DNA from: Mycolicibacterium crocinum
Lineage (GTDB): Bacteria; Actinomycetota; Actinomycetes; Mycobacteriales; Mycobacteriaceae
DNA: 64,000 nucleotides
Direction of reading: 5' to 3'
NCBI RefSeq assembly: GCF_022370635.2
Contig: NZ_CP092362.2
Coordinates: 4,030,001 to 4,094,000, forward strand
Each line of letters opens with the position of its first letter. Position 1 is the first letter of the stretch. Under the pieces are notes generated by a model. It ran no database searches and had not been told where the DNA came from. It saw only the letters and a program-made list of their open reading frames with translations. Made by a program: the position numbers and the translations under genes. Below, in pieces: positions 16,423 to 24,788 of the stretch.

Positions 16423-17301
16423 TCACTTGCGAATATTTCTGCGGCAGAACTCCACGATCATTTCCACACTGCCTCCGGGACCGGTGAAGATCCCTCCGTG
16501 GCCGGCATCCTCAATTTGCGCGAAGAGCGCCGAGGGAATCTGTCGAGCGGCCGCCGCACACAGCGCCGGCGGAAAAAACAAGTCGTGTTCGAACGCGAGT
16601 ACCAGGGTGGGCACGTCGATCGCCGCCAGACTCTCCGGGGTCGGTTCGCCTGCGCTGATCCATTCTTGCGACGCTGTCAACTGTCCGCGAAACCCCTCGG
16701 GCCCGGACCAGCCCACCTCATAGCCGGCCGACAGCACCTGCTGCCACGCTCTCACCGTCGACGGGTCCTGGAGCATCGACGAGTGAAGAGTTGTCAACAG
16801 CTGCTCGAAGACCAGCACCTCCCGGGGCACCTCGCCGTACCGCTCGATCAGTCCGAGTTCCATCTCACCGACCATGGCACCTACCGGCGACGGCTGCAGT
16901 CCGGCGAACAGCACAAGCGCACCCACCAGCGCAGGTCTGCTGCGCAGCAGCATCTGAGCCGTGTAGCACCCCATCGAATAACCCACGATCGTGGCGTGGT
17001 CGATCTGGTAATGGCCGAGAACGGCTGCGGCATCGCCGGCCAAGTCCGCCACCGTATACGGGGCCGGCGGCGCCGAGGACGGCGCCATTCCGCGAGCGGA
17101 GTACCTGACGACTTGAAACCCCGCTTCAACCAAGGACTGCGGGAGCCCACACAAGTCCCAGGTACTACTCGGCATCCCCAGCCCCGGCGTCAGCAGCACC
17201 GCTGGGCCGGCGCCCGATCTGTGTGCCGCCAATTCCACGCCGGGTCCCGCGACGACGAACTCGAGGTCGCCGTCCGACGCTGCAGCGGTTGTGATGCTCA
17301 T
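16423..17301 (-). CDS. Alpha/beta-fold hydrolase
   Basis: A protein of about 292 residues with the alpha/beta hydrolase layout: HRSGAGPAVLLTPGLG (oxyanion region), nucleophile elbow GYSMG near residue 110, acidic residue in VLAFEHDLFFPP, and the late His in EDAGHGGIF. It is likely an esterase or C-C bond hydrolase acting on a small substrate. An ATG at 17301 or a GTG at 17310 may start it; neither has a strong ribosome site. It lies 42 bp downstream of the Rieske oxygenase gene on the same strand, so the two could form a small catabolic unit under the adjacent TetR. Confidence 0.82.
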   Translation of the reverse strand: MSITTAAASDGDLEFVVAGPGVELAAHRSGAGPAVLLTPGLGMPSSTWDLCGLPQSLVEAGFQVVRYSARGMAPSSAPPAPYTVADLAGDAAAVLGHYQIDHATIVGYSMGCYTAQMLLRSRPALVGALVLFAGLQPSPVGAMVGEMELGLIERYGEVPREVLVFEQLLTTLHSSMLQDPSTVRAWQQVLSAGYEVGWSGPEGFRGQLTASQEWISAGEPTPESLAAIDVPTLVLAFEHDLFFPPALCAAAARQIPSALFAQIEDAGHGGIFTGPGGSVEMIVEFCRRNIRK

Positions 17302-17343
17302 CAATTCCACGGTAGCAACCGAACCGGCTTTGGGGGTCGCCCC

Positions 17344-18516
17344 CTACTCGAGGGCCACGCCCAGTTCGTGGGCGAACACTCTGATCATGTGCTGGACGCC
17401 AATCTCGTTGCGGCCGATCAGCATATGGTCGTGCTGGCCGTGCCGGACACCCTCGCCGCACTGCGGCAGCATCGCGAAATCCTCGTCGACGACGGCAGCG
17501 TGCACACCGTCGTACACCTGGTCGTAGACGGCACGCATCTCGTCGTTGGTCGCCGGGACCCGCCCCATCCAGCTGTGCCGCACTGAGCACCGGGTCGGCT
17601 CCCCGGCGGGCAGGATGTCGATGATCTCCACGCCGATCGGGCTGTTGGCCAGAATCAAATTGGGGTAGATCCAGTAGATGACGCCCATGTTCTGGTGCGG
17701 GTCCCAGGATCCCGACGGATCGTCGGCGAGGTTGGTGACCCAATTGAACGGGAAGCCGATCCGATGGTGCTTGCCGAACTCGTCGTACACCCCGGTGTCG
17801 GGCAGGGTGTTCTGGCCGATCACGCTCTCCCCGTGGACAAATGGGAAGTGATACCCCTCGGCGAAGGCTTCCAGCGCGCCCTTCCACGACACCTGGGACT
17901 GGAACTCCTTATCGGTGTGATAGCCGTAGGCGGCGTAGTTCATCAGCTCGAGCTCGGATCCGATCGGACCGAGGTGGGCGTCGACGTCGATGCTCGCGTC
18001 CGCGGTGAGCACCGCCCAGATGAACCCGTGCCGTTCTTCATTCGGCAACTCGACCATTCCGTAGTCGGCCTTGTCCATCGAGTCGAAGCCCGCTTTGCCG
18101 GGCACCATGAATAGTTCGCCGGTGTTGCGGTAGCTCCACGCGTGATAGGGGCACACGAACCGCGACGCGTTGCCTGACCCGCAGGCCGGCATGGCGCCAC
18201 GGTGTCGGCAGTAGTTGAGGAAGACGTGGCTGACACCGTCGCGGTCGCGGGTCACCAGCAGCGAGTCGCCCAGCACCGACCGCACGAGGTAGTCGTTGGC
18301 GTTGGGTAGTTGCGCCGACGGAACGATCGCCAGCGGCACGCGGCGCAGGATCTGCGATTCTTCGATCTCGGTGATCTTCGGGTCGCGGTAGTAGTGCAAC
18401 GGCACCTTCAGTTCGCGCGGCGCCATGTCGGTGGTCTTGTCGATCGCGTGCCGCAGTGCGCGCCGGGTCAGTTCCACGTCTTGGTTGTTGACCGGACCTT
18501 CGACGACAGCCGTCAT
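17344..18516 (-). CDS. Rieske non-heme iron ring-hydroxylating oxygenase, alpha subunit
   Basis: A 390-residue terminal oxygenase. The Rieske [2Fe-2S] ligands are Cys103-x-His105 and Cys122-x2-His125. The mononuclear iron site lies in the C-terminal domain (EGYHFPFVH gives the two His; a late Asp is expected near the C-terminus). The ATG at 18516 has AGAGG upstream. It would insert O2 into an aromatic or steroid-like substrate, using electrons from a ferredoxin and reductase that are not encoded nearby. It is divergent from a TetR gene with a strong inverted repeat between them, so substrate-induced expression is likely. The exact substrate cannot be told. Confidence 0.9.
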   Translation of the reverse strand: MTAVVEGPVNNQDVELTRRALRHAIDKTTDMAPRELKVPLHYYRDPKITEIEESQILRRVPLAIVPSAQLPNANDYLVRSVLGDSLLVTRDRDGVSHVFLNYCRHRGAMPACGSGNASRFVCPYHAWSYRNTGELFMVPGKAGFDSMDKADYGMVELPNEERHGFIWAVLTADASIDVDAHLGPIGSELELMNYAAYGYHTDKEFQSQVSWKGALEAFAEGYHFPFVHGESVIGQNTLPDTGVYDEFGKHHRIGFPFNWVTNLADDPSGSWDPHQNMGVIYWIYPNLILANSPIGVEIIDILPAGEPTRCSVRHSWMGRVPATNDEMRAVYDQVYDGVHAAVVDEDFAMLPQCGEGVRHGQHDHMLIGRNEIGVQHMIRVFAHELGVALE

Positions 18517-18544
18517 GGTGACCTCTTCTCGGGTGGGCAGGACC

Positions 18545-18576
18545 TGACCATACAACAGCAATCCCGTGTATGGTCA
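18545..18576. promoter_or_regulatory. Inverted repeat, likely TetR operator
   Basis: A perfect 10-bp inverted repeat, TGACCATACA (18545-18554) and TGTATGGTCA (18567-18576), with a 12-bp spacer, in the gap between the Rieske gene (start 18516) and the divergent tetR gene (start 18627). It lies about 30 bp ahead of the Rieske start and 50 bp ahead of the tetR start, where a repressor could block both. Confidence 0.78.
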
Positions 18577-18619
18577 AGTATCGCGTGCTGCGGACAGGAC
18601 GCGACGTGGGATGACACGA

Positions 18620-18633
18620 TGCGCATATGCGCA
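18620..18633. repeat. 14-bp perfect palindrome over the tetR start codon
   Basis: TGCGCATATGCGCA spans the ATG at 18627-18629. It may be a second regulatory site or an RNA hairpin affecting initiation, or chance in GC-rich DNA. Confidence 0.4.
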
Positions 18634-19253
18634 GACACGGGTGGGCGGGCGATATACCCGTCGACGACGAGGAGGCGATCCGCCGCATCGTCGAGGTGGC
18701 CCGCGCATCCATCGACGCGACCGGCACCGTCACGGTCTCCGACGTGGCTACCAAACTCGGCATCACGCGCCAGACGGTGTACCGCTACTTCCCCACTCTG
18801 GACGCACTGTTGGCGGGGACGGCGATGTCGGCGGTCGGCGGATTCCTCGACCGGCTGGCCCGCGACCTGCAGGCGATCACCGACCCGACCACCGCCGTCG
18901 TCGAGGGCATCGCGTACACCTTGGAGCAGCTGCCCGCCGACCGCTACCTGAGTCTTGTCATGGAGCCGGGACGGGCCAGCGCGTTCGCCGCGGGAGTCAC
19001 CTCGGAGACAGCCATCTCGTTCGGCCGGATGATCCTGGAGCGCTTCAACATCGACTGGGACTCAGCCGGTTTCAGCGGGCGGCGACTCGACGAACTCGTC
19101 GAGTTCATGCTGCGAACAGTGCAGTCGTTCATCCTCGATCCCGGCGGCCCGGATCGCCACGGAAAAGAGTTGCGCGCCTTCCTTCGTCGCTGGGTCGCAC
19201 CTGCTGTCGAGCAGCAGAGCACGAAAGGACCGTCACGAGTCAGCGGACGCTGA
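18627..19253 (+). CDS. TetR-family transcriptional regulator
   Basis: A 208-residue TetR protein. The HTH (TVSDVATKLGITRQTVYRYF, about residues 31-52) is followed by a helical ligand domain ending RWVAPAVEQQ. It is divergent from the Rieske oxygenase, with the 18545-18576 repeat between them, so it probably represses that gene and itself. Its last 21 bases overlap the end of the convergent PE-PPE gene. Confidence 0.9.
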   Translation: MRRHGWAGDIPVDDEEAIRRIVEVARASIDATGTVTVSDVATKLGITRQTVYRYFPTLDALLAGTAMSAVGGFLDRLARDLQAITDPTTAVVEGIAYTLEQLPADRYLSLVMEPGRASAFAAGVTSETAISFGRMILERFNIDWDSAGFSGRRLDELVEFMLRTVQSFILDPGGPDRHGKELRAFLRRWVAPAVEQQSTKGPSRVSGR

Positions 19254-20576
19254 CGCTGACGCTCGGCGCGCACTCGCCCGGTGCGCGTGAGCGCGTCCGC
19301 CGACCGGTGACGCCGGACGGAGCGTCCCGACTTTCGGTCGTTGACGAAGGTGGCCCATTGCGTGGGGCTTCGGTGCTGCCCGATGGGAGGTGGCCGGCGC
19401 ATACGGCGTTGGCGGGCCGTAGGGATCGACCGCGCCGGTGTACACCGGTGGGCCGCCTACGCCGTACACCCCTTGAGGGGTGGTGCGGAACGGCCGATTG
19501 GCGGGATCGCCGGTAATCAGGGCGATGCCGTTGTCCCATCCAGTCGGGATCGCCTTCACGAAGTCGATCGCTGTCTTGATGAGGTTGGGAGTGTAGAGAT
19601 ATTTGGCCGGAGTCGGTTGGCCTGGATTGATCGTGCGATCGTAGCCCGCTTCGACCAAGACCCGCAGTGGCGGATCGAGCGTCGCCGCGATGGGCGGCCC
19701 GATGACGGGAATCTGTTCCAGCGGCATGAGCAGAGGCAATGTCTTGGCGGGAACGAGATAGTACGTCGTGTCTTGATATTGGCCCTGCAGCTCAACGGAA
19801 GTCGCTGCGAAGTATGCGGTTTCGGGGTGGAAGTAGAGGAAGCCGAGTGCGACGTTGAGGTCGGCCAGCACGTTGAGCGGGTTCGTCGGAAAGTCCGATA
19901 CCGGGTCGTATTGAAGCACGACGTCGACCGTCGTCAGTGGGGCGGGCTGCGGCGAATTGGTGGTCATCGCACCGTCGAAAGTCACTCCGAAGATCGGGAG
20001 GTAGGCGCCCACAAAGCGTTCGAGAATTCCGCCATTGGGCCGGTTCGGATTGGACGTGACGACGAATCCGACTGTGGCGCCGGGCAGCGGATGCGCGATC
20101 AGGTCGTACTTCTCTTTGGCGGCGATGTTGGCACTCTGCGAATACCCGTACACCACATAGGAAGTGTCGGTAAGAACCTGCGGCCCGGTAGCGGTGAACG
20201 GGGGTTCGGTGACAGTGCACGACTGTCCGCGCACACAGGAGTCGAGATTCGCCAGCCCGATCGCCACGGATTCATCGAACGGCATGGCCTGCAGGCCGGT
20301 GGCGATAGGAAATTCTTCGGGTGTGTACACCGCCAGCAGGGCACACCCAGGGTCACCCCCGACACACAATCCCGAGGGCGCGACGTACACCCCGTCCGCG
20401 TTGTGTACGTAGTTGGCGATGTACTCCGTTGTCTCTTGGGGAAGGCTCAGCGGGTGGCCCGTGCCACCCATGATCAGCGCAGTCGCGGCCACTGCTATGG
20501 CCACCGACGTCAACGGCGTGAACGCCACCAGCAGCACGGCACCGAGCGCGACCATCACTAGGCTCACCTTGCGCAT
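19233..20576 (-). CDS. PE-PPE domain esterase, secreted or membrane-anchored
   Basis: A 447-residue protein with the PE-PPE (PF08237) alpha/beta-hydrolase domain but no PE or PPE N-terminus. An N-terminal hydrophobic segment (about residues 5-35) serves as signal or anchor. The nucleophile motif is GYSQS near residue 150; the domain continues through FVVTSNPNRPNGG and LQYDPVSDFPTNPLN to about residue 380. Family members tested are serine esterases. The ATG at 20576 has AAGGGGG upstream. The last 60 residues are a low-complexity Pro/His/Arg/Ala/Ser tail ending ASASASADS, encoded by GCTGAC repeats that run into the 3' end of the convergent tetR gene. Confidence 0.88.
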   Translation of the reverse strand: MRKVSLVMVALGAVLLVAFTPLTSVAIAVAATALIMGGTGHPLSLPQETTEYIANYVHNADGVYVAPSGLCVGGDPGCALLAVYTPEEFPIATGLQAMPFDESVAIGLANLDSCVRGQSCTVTEPPFTATGPQVLTDTSYVVYGYSQSANIAAKEKYDLIAHPLPGATVGFVVTSNPNRPNGGILERFVGAYLPIFGVTFDGAMTTNSPQPAPLTTVDVVLQYDPVSDFPTNPLNVLADLNVALGFLYFHPETAYFAATSVELQGQYQDTTYYLVPAKTLPLLMPLEQIPVIGPPIAATLDPPLRVLVEAGYDRTINPGQPTPAKYLYTPNLIKTAIDFVKAIPTGWDNGIALITGDPANRPFRTTPQGVYGVGGPPVYTGAVDPYGPPTPYAPATSHRAAPKPHAMGHLRQRPKVGTLRPASPVGGRAHAHRASARRASASASADS

Positions 20577-20730
20577 GGCGACCCCCTTGTCCCCGGGGCG
20601 TGGCCGCTGTCTCGACTCACGACGTGCTAGCTGAAATCTGACCAGCGTCACCCTTTGGCGGATATGGCCTTTGGTCACCACAGCTGCGGACTTACGACAT
20701 TCGACGTTGTCGTTCCCTGGGTGTAGCACG

Positions 20731-20767
20731 CGAAAAGGTCAGGGGCGCACGGCCCCTGACCTTTTCG
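20731..20767 (-). terminator. Strong hairpin downstream of the lipoprotein gene
   Basis: A perfect 16-bp stem, CGAAAAGGTCAGGGGC and its reverse complement, around a 5-base loop (20747-20751). It starts 13 bp after the lipoprotein stop codon and lies between that gene and the PE-PPE gene. There is no U-run outside the stem, but the stem base is A/U-rich. It is likely an intrinsic terminator or mRNA 3' stabiliser. Confidence 0.75.
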
Positions 20768-20780
20768 AAGGTTGGCGAAG

Positions 20781-21437
20781 TTACTTCAGGTCGGGCAGGT
20801 TCTGCTGAATCGCCGCGACCTGAGCCTTGCCAACGGCCTCGACGAAGTCCTGCGGAACCGGGTTGAGGTCGCCGGGTGCGCTGCTGAAGATCGCCACCAC
20901 GACAGTGCGGTCCACCGTGAAGAGCAAGGCAGCCATGGCCGACTTGCCGTCGAGCGAGGTACCGATGGTGACGGTCGCATCCGGGGTGACCGCGGGCAGC
21001 GCCACCGGTGAACCGGTCACCTGGCTGGGGACGCTGTTCGCCGCACCGGTCAGGCCGGTCGCGGCCTGCGACGGGTCATCGCTGATGATCACGGAGATGT
21101 TGATCGCGTCAGTCCCGGAGGTGTAGGTCTGCGACACGTCCGGCGGGGGCGGCGTCAACGTCGTCTTCGGCGCGTCGCCAGCCCACGGGGTGTTCCCCAC
21201 CTGCGGGATGTCGGCGGGCTTGACCAGCAGCGACGCGTAGTTCGGCGTACCGTCCGGCGTCGAGGCCTCGGCGCTGGTGGTGGCCGCTGCCGTCGTCGTC
21301 GACGTGGTCGTTGATGTGGTGGTGCTCGTCGTCGATGACGACTTCTCCTCATCCTTACCGCAGCCGGCGACGACCAGTCCGAGCGCAACGGCGGCTGCCG
21401 TGACGCGGACGATTGCTCGCGTGCGAACAGGATCCAT
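20781..21437 (-). CDS. Putative mycobacterial lipoprotein of unknown function
   Basis: A 218-residue protein with a signal peptide and lipobox LVVAGC (Cys near residue 27). A Ser/Thr-rich linker of about 35 residues follows (SSSTTSTTTSTTT type), then a compact C-terminal domain beginning NYASLLVKPADIPQVG and ending with QVAAIQQNLPDLK. The linker is of the kind that becomes O-mannosylated in mycobacterial lipoproteins. The ATG at 21437 has GAGGGGAG upstream. The domain resembles DUF-type sensors or carriers seen only in actinobacteria; I do not recognise a specific function. Confidence 0.8.
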   Translation of the reverse strand: MDPVRTRAIVRVTAAAVALGLVVAGCGKDEEKSSSTTSTTTSTTTSTTTAAATTSAEASTPDGTPNYASLLVKPADIPQVGNTPWAGDAPKTTLTPPPPDVSQTYTSGTDAINISVIISDDPSQAATGLTGAANSVPSQVTGSPVALPAVTPDATVTIGTSLDGKSAMAALLFTVDRTVVVAIFSSAPGDLNPVPQDFVEAVGKAQVAAIQQNLPDLK

Positions 21438-21614
21438 GACAGCGAACTCCCCTCCGGCCACACCCCGACGGAGGGCCAAGGGCAGCCTAAACGAGCCAGG
21501 ATGCGGGCCTGCGGTTATTTGACTTATTCGTTACGAACATCGGGTGTCGAGCGCGACGGTGGCGCTGGGATTCGATCACCGAAATTTTTAGTCCGGCGGG
21601 CGTCTGTGGCAGAT

Positions 21615-21653
21615 GAACGGCGCGGCCGTTCCGATTCGGCAACGGGATTGCCG
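21615..21653. promoter_or_regulatory. Two adjacent inverted repeats upstream of the SsuD-like gene
   Basis: GAACGGC-GCG-GCCGTTC (21615-21631) is followed by CGGCAA-CGGGA-TTGCCG (21637-21653), about 90 bp before the ATG at 21740. They may be binding sites for a regulator encoded elsewhere; nothing nearby encodes one. I see no gene in the rest of 21438-21739. Confidence 0.4.
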
Positions 21654-21739
21654 ATTGGCCGTTTTCGCGCACCTAGAGTTGCGCGCACGGCGTCGACGCC
21701 GAAGTCTTCTGCCTCCATGTCGTTAGGAGAGAGTGGCCC

Positions 21740-22909
21740 ATGACGGTGAAGCTGCACTGGTTCCTGCCCACCTATGGCGACAGTCGGAACATCGTCGGCG
21801 GCGGCCACGGCACGCCGGCCGGTGCCGCCGGGGGTGATCGCGAGGCCTCCATCGACTATCTGGCCTCGATCGTGCGCGCAGCCGAACAGTTCGGTTTCAC
21901 GGGTGCGTTGATCCCGACCGGTGCGTGGTGCGAGGACGCGTTCATCACCGCCGCTCTGCTCGCGCGGGAGACGTCATCGCTGGCCTTCCTGGTGGCGTTC
22001 CGCCCGGGGCTGGTCAGCCCGACGCTGTCGGCTCAGATGGCGGCTACGTTCGCCAAGCACGCGCCGGGTCGGATCCTGCTCAACGTCGTGGTCGGCGGAG
22101 AGGCTCACGAGCAACGTGCCTTCGGTGACCATCTCGACAAGGACGCGCGGTATCAGCGCTGCGATGAGTTCCTCGAGGTGGTGCGCCGGCTGTGGGCCGG
22201 CGAAACCGTCACGTACAAGGGCGAATACATTGACGTCGAGGAAGCCAATCTGGCGGCGCCACCGAACCCGGTGCCACCGCTGTACTTTGGCGGTAGCTCG
22301 CAAGCCGCCGGCCCGGTGGCGGCGCGGCATTCCGATGTGTACCTGACGTGGGGTGAACCACCGGCCGCCGTCACGCAGAAGATCCAGTGGATCCGCCAGG
22401 AGGCCGAGAAGTACGGCCGCACAGTACGATTCGGAATCCGGCTGCACACCATTTCCCGCGACGACTCAGCGGCCGCGTGGGAGCAGGCCGATCGGTTGGT
22501 GGCGGCGCTCGACGAGGAAACCGTCCGCAAGGCCCAAGAAGGACTGGCGCGCAGCCAGTCCGAGGGACAGCGACGGATGCTGGCTCTGCACGAGGCCAAC
22601 CGCGCCAACGGTACCTGGAGCGACGCACGCGCCCTCGAGATCGCACCGAACCTGTGGTCGGGCGTGGGTCTGGTGCGCGGCGGCGCAGGAACTGCGTTGG
22701 TGGGCAGCCACACCGAGGTCGCCGACCGGATCGCCGAATACGCCGACATCGGAATCGACGAGTTCATCTTCTCGGGCTACCCGCATCTGGAAGAGCTGTT
22801 CTGGTTCGGCGAGGGCGTGGTGCCGATCCTGCGCGAGCGCGGACTGTTCAATGCCGGGGCGCCGGAGGAGCCAAGTGTCTCCATCCCATTCGTGGGCGCA
22901 TCGCGCTAA
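21740..22909 (+). CDS. ssuD: FMNH2-dependent alkanesulfonate monooxygenase-like (SsuD family, LLM class)
   Basis: A 389-residue bacterial-luciferase-like (TIM-barrel) flavin monooxygenase. It matches SsuD in length and landmarks: an N-terminal LHWFLPTYGDSR strand, PTGAWCEDAFITAALLA, GRILLNVVVGG near residues 110-120, the long insertion around IRLHTISRDDSAAAWEQAD, and EFIFSGYPHLEELFWFGEGV near the C-terminus. The activity in SsuD is release of sulfite from alkanesulfonates using reduced flavin. No SsuABC transporter or SsuE flavin reductase is adjacent, so it may draw on unlinked partners. A ribosome site TAGGAGAGAG precedes the ATG. Confidence 0.88.
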   Translation: MTVKLHWFLPTYGDSRNIVGGGHGTPAGAAGGDREASIDYLASIVRAAEQFGFTGALIPTGAWCEDAFITAALLARETSSLAFLVAFRPGLVSPTLSAQMAATFAKHAPGRILLNVVVGGEAHEQRAFGDHLDKDARYQRCDEFLEVVRRLWAGETVTYKGEYIDVEEANLAAPPNPVPPLYFGGSSQAAGPVAARHSDVYLTWGEPPAAVTQKIQWIRQEAEKYGRTVRFGIRLHTISRDDSAAAWEQADRLVAALDEETVRKAQEGLARSQSEGQRRMLALHEANRANGTWSDARALEIAPNLWSGVGLVRGGAGTALVGSHTEVADRIAEYADIGIDEFIFSGYPHLEELFWFGEGVVPILRERGLFNAGAPEEPSVSIPFVGASR

Positions 22910-23009
22910 CCATCACCGGTGTGGGGCGTCACAAAACTTGATGATTGAACCTTTGCCGCTGACGGGTATGTAAACCCGCAGTACACCCGACCGAGCGGAA
23001 GGAACAACC

Positions 23010-23240
23010 GTGGGCAATAGCGGACCCGAAGAGGCAGTCAAAGGCATCGTCGAAGACGTGAAGGGCAAGGCGAAGGAAGTCGTCGGCATCGTCACCGATA
23101 AGGACGATCTGCGCGAAGAGGGCCGCGCTCAGCAGGACAAGGCTGAGGCCGCCCGCGATGCGGCCAAGAAGGAGGCCGAAGCCGACGCTGCGCGTGCTGC
23201 GGAAAAGGCGGCGGAAGCTCGGCAAAAGGCTGCCGAGTAG
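23010..23240 (+). CDS. CsbD-family stress protein (microaggregate-binding protein 1-like)
   Basis: A 76-residue, highly charged helical protein. The CsbD core is in the first 45 residues (EEAVKGIVEDVKGKAKEVVG), followed by an Ala/Glu/Lys-rich tail. CsbD proteins are general-stress proteins of unknown molecular role; mycobacterial members are sometimes called MBP-1. The GTG at 23010 has GGAAGGA upstream. A GGGTAT element at 22964-22969 would fit a SigF-type -10, but I see no convincing -35. Confidence 0.85.
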   Translation: MGNSGPEEAVKGIVEDVKGKAKEVVGIVTDKDDLREEGRAQQDKAEAARDAAKKEAEADAARAAEKAAEARQKAAE

Positions 23241-23320
23241 TCATTGCGGTTTGAAAATGACCAATCCGGCAATTCCCTAGTCGCAGTGCACATCAGTCGC
23301 CCTACGGATCGGACGGAACA

Positions 23321-23476
23321 ATGATCGTTCTCGGCATCATCCTGCTTTTGATCGGCTATTTCACCGGCCTGTCGATCCTGTACACCATCGGCGGCATTCT
23401 CGTCGTCGTCGGACTCGTGTTGTGGATCCTCGGGGCAGTCGGCCGCCCGGTCGGTGGTCGAAAAGTCTGGTTCTAG
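23321..23476 (+). CDS. Small membrane protein, DUF6131 type
   Basis: A 51-residue protein starting MIVLGIILLLIGYF and ending GRPVGGRKVWF. It has two hydrophobic segments (about residues 2-18 and 21-40) with a short turn and a basic C-terminus. It is probably a two-pass inner-membrane protein of the small actinobacterial DUF6131 family, often found near CsbD genes. The start has a GGACGGAACA leader. It lies 80 bp after the csbD-like gene and just before a strong terminator, so the two probably share a transcript. The function is unknown. Confidence 0.75.
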   Translation: MIVLGIILLLIGYFTGLSILYTIGGILVVVGLVLWILGAVGRPVGGRKVWF

Positions 23477-23492
23477 CGGGACTCAATTCTTG

Positions 23493-23539
23493 AGCGAGAG
23501 AACGCCCTTGGGCCGTGTGCCCAGGGGCGTTCTCTCGCT
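23493..23539. terminator. Long hairpin terminator between convergent genes
   Basis: A 21-bp stem (AGCGAGAGAACGCCC then TTGGGC, 23493-23513) pairs with 23519-23539, with one G-T pair and a 5-base loop. It lies between the DUF6131 gene and the stop codon of the convergent oxidoreductase, so it can end transcripts from both sides. Confidence 0.8.
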
Positions 23540-24678
23540 TAGGGGACAGTCTGCGGCGTGACGAGGAACTTCTCCCCCGTGGCCCGCTTCACGTATTCGT
23601 TGAACGCCTCGGGCTGGAGCATGCCGGCAAGGGATACCTCGCGGGTGTAGCTACTTGCGAAGGTCGTGGTGAGTTCGTCGGCCACGCGAGCGCGCAACCG
23701 ACCGATGGTCTCGGCGCCTGCGCTCGCCAGAAATGGCCTCAGCAACCATCCACCGAGCCCCCATGCCATACCGAAATTCCTGGTGAGGACTGTCGGGCTG
23801 GTGTCGAGCGCGCCGTAGATATACACCTGCTTGTGGACGCTCGACCCGTACCGGGAGTACTCCCCCGCAGTGGCGTTGGCCGCTTCCTCCATGGCATTGA
23901 GGATCTGGCTAGCCAGCGTTCCGCCGCCCGTGGCGTCGAACGCCAGCGTCGCTTTGGTCGCGGTGAGTGCTGTGACCAGATCGGCGTCGAAGGTCGGCGA
24001 CGTGGAGTTCAGGACGTGCTCGGCGCCGAGGGACTTCAACAGTTCCTCTTGCTCGGGCTTGCGGACGATGTTGACCAGCGGGATGCCGTCTTTCTGGCAG
24101 AGCTTGACCAGCATCTGCCCGAGGTTTGATGCGGCGGCGGTGTGCACAAGGGCCGAATGTCCTTCGCGGCGCATCGTTTCCGTCATGCCGAGCGCGGTCA
24201 GCGGATTGACGAACGAGGAGGCTCCGTCGCGCGCAGAGGCGCCGTCGGGGAGGACAAGACATGCTCGTGCATCGACGGCGCGGTATTGGGAGTACATCGC
24301 GCCGCCTGCGATACCGACGGTTTTACCGAGGAGGGCTTGGGCTGCGTCGGATGATCCGGCCGCGATGACGGTGCCCGCCCCCTCGTTGCCGACGGGGAGG
24401 GACTGGTCGAGCCGCGCTGTCAGCGCTTGGGTCGCTTCGATCGGTGCGGTGACGACGGGGCGGTCCTTCGTGCCGGTCACCTCTGCCTTGGCCATGTCGG
24501 CGCTGGACACCAAGAGGCCGAGGTCCGACGGGTTGATCGGTGCAGCCTCGATCCGTACCAGCACCTCGTTGTCCTGCGGCGTGGGGACATCGACCTCGTG
24601 CAGCGAGAGTTCAAGCTTGCCGGCCGAGGTGACCAGCGATCGCAGCTCTAGAGCTTTGTCGGGGAGATCTCCGGCCAT
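23539..24678 (-). CDS. MDR-family quinone/zinc-binding-type oxidoreductase
   Basis: A 379-residue medium-chain dehydrogenase/reductase. It has an N-terminal GroES-like domain (VDVPTPQDNEVLVRIEAAPINPSDLG), a Rossmann domain (ALVHTAAASNLGQMLVKLC near residue 180) and a C-terminal return to the GroES fold. The catalytic-zinc Cys/His set is absent, as in quinone oxidoreductases and enoyl reductases, and the NADP site is a TAAAS-N-G variant. It most likely reduces a small unsaturated ketone or quinone with NADPH. The ATG at 24678 is the clear start. Its stop codon touches the hairpin at 23493-23539. Confidence 0.85.
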   Translation of the reverse strand: MAGDLPDKALELRSLVTSAGKLELSLHEVDVPTPQDNEVLVRIEAAPINPSDLGLLVSSADMAKAEVTGTKDRPVVTAPIEATQALTARLDQSLPVGNEGAGTVIAAGSSDAAQALLGKTVGIAGGAMYSQYRAVDARACLVLPDGASARDGASSFVNPLTALGMTETMRREGHSALVHTAAASNLGQMLVKLCQKDGIPLVNIVRKPEQEELLKSLGAEHVLNSTSPTFDADLVTALTATKATLAFDATGGGTLASQILNAMEEAANATAGEYSRYGSSVHKQVYIYGALDTSPTVLTRNFGMAWGLGGWLLRPFLASAGAETIGRLRARVADELTTTFASSYTREVSLAGMLQPEAFNEYVKRATGEKFLVTPQTVP

Positions 24679-24788
24679 GGTTGGTGCCTCATTCCTGGGT
24701 TTGGGTGGTGCTCAGACCATTGGAACTCATCATGCCCGCGGGAATGTTCCCGTGCCGATTTGCTTGCTGCGCAGGGACATCAAGGATC

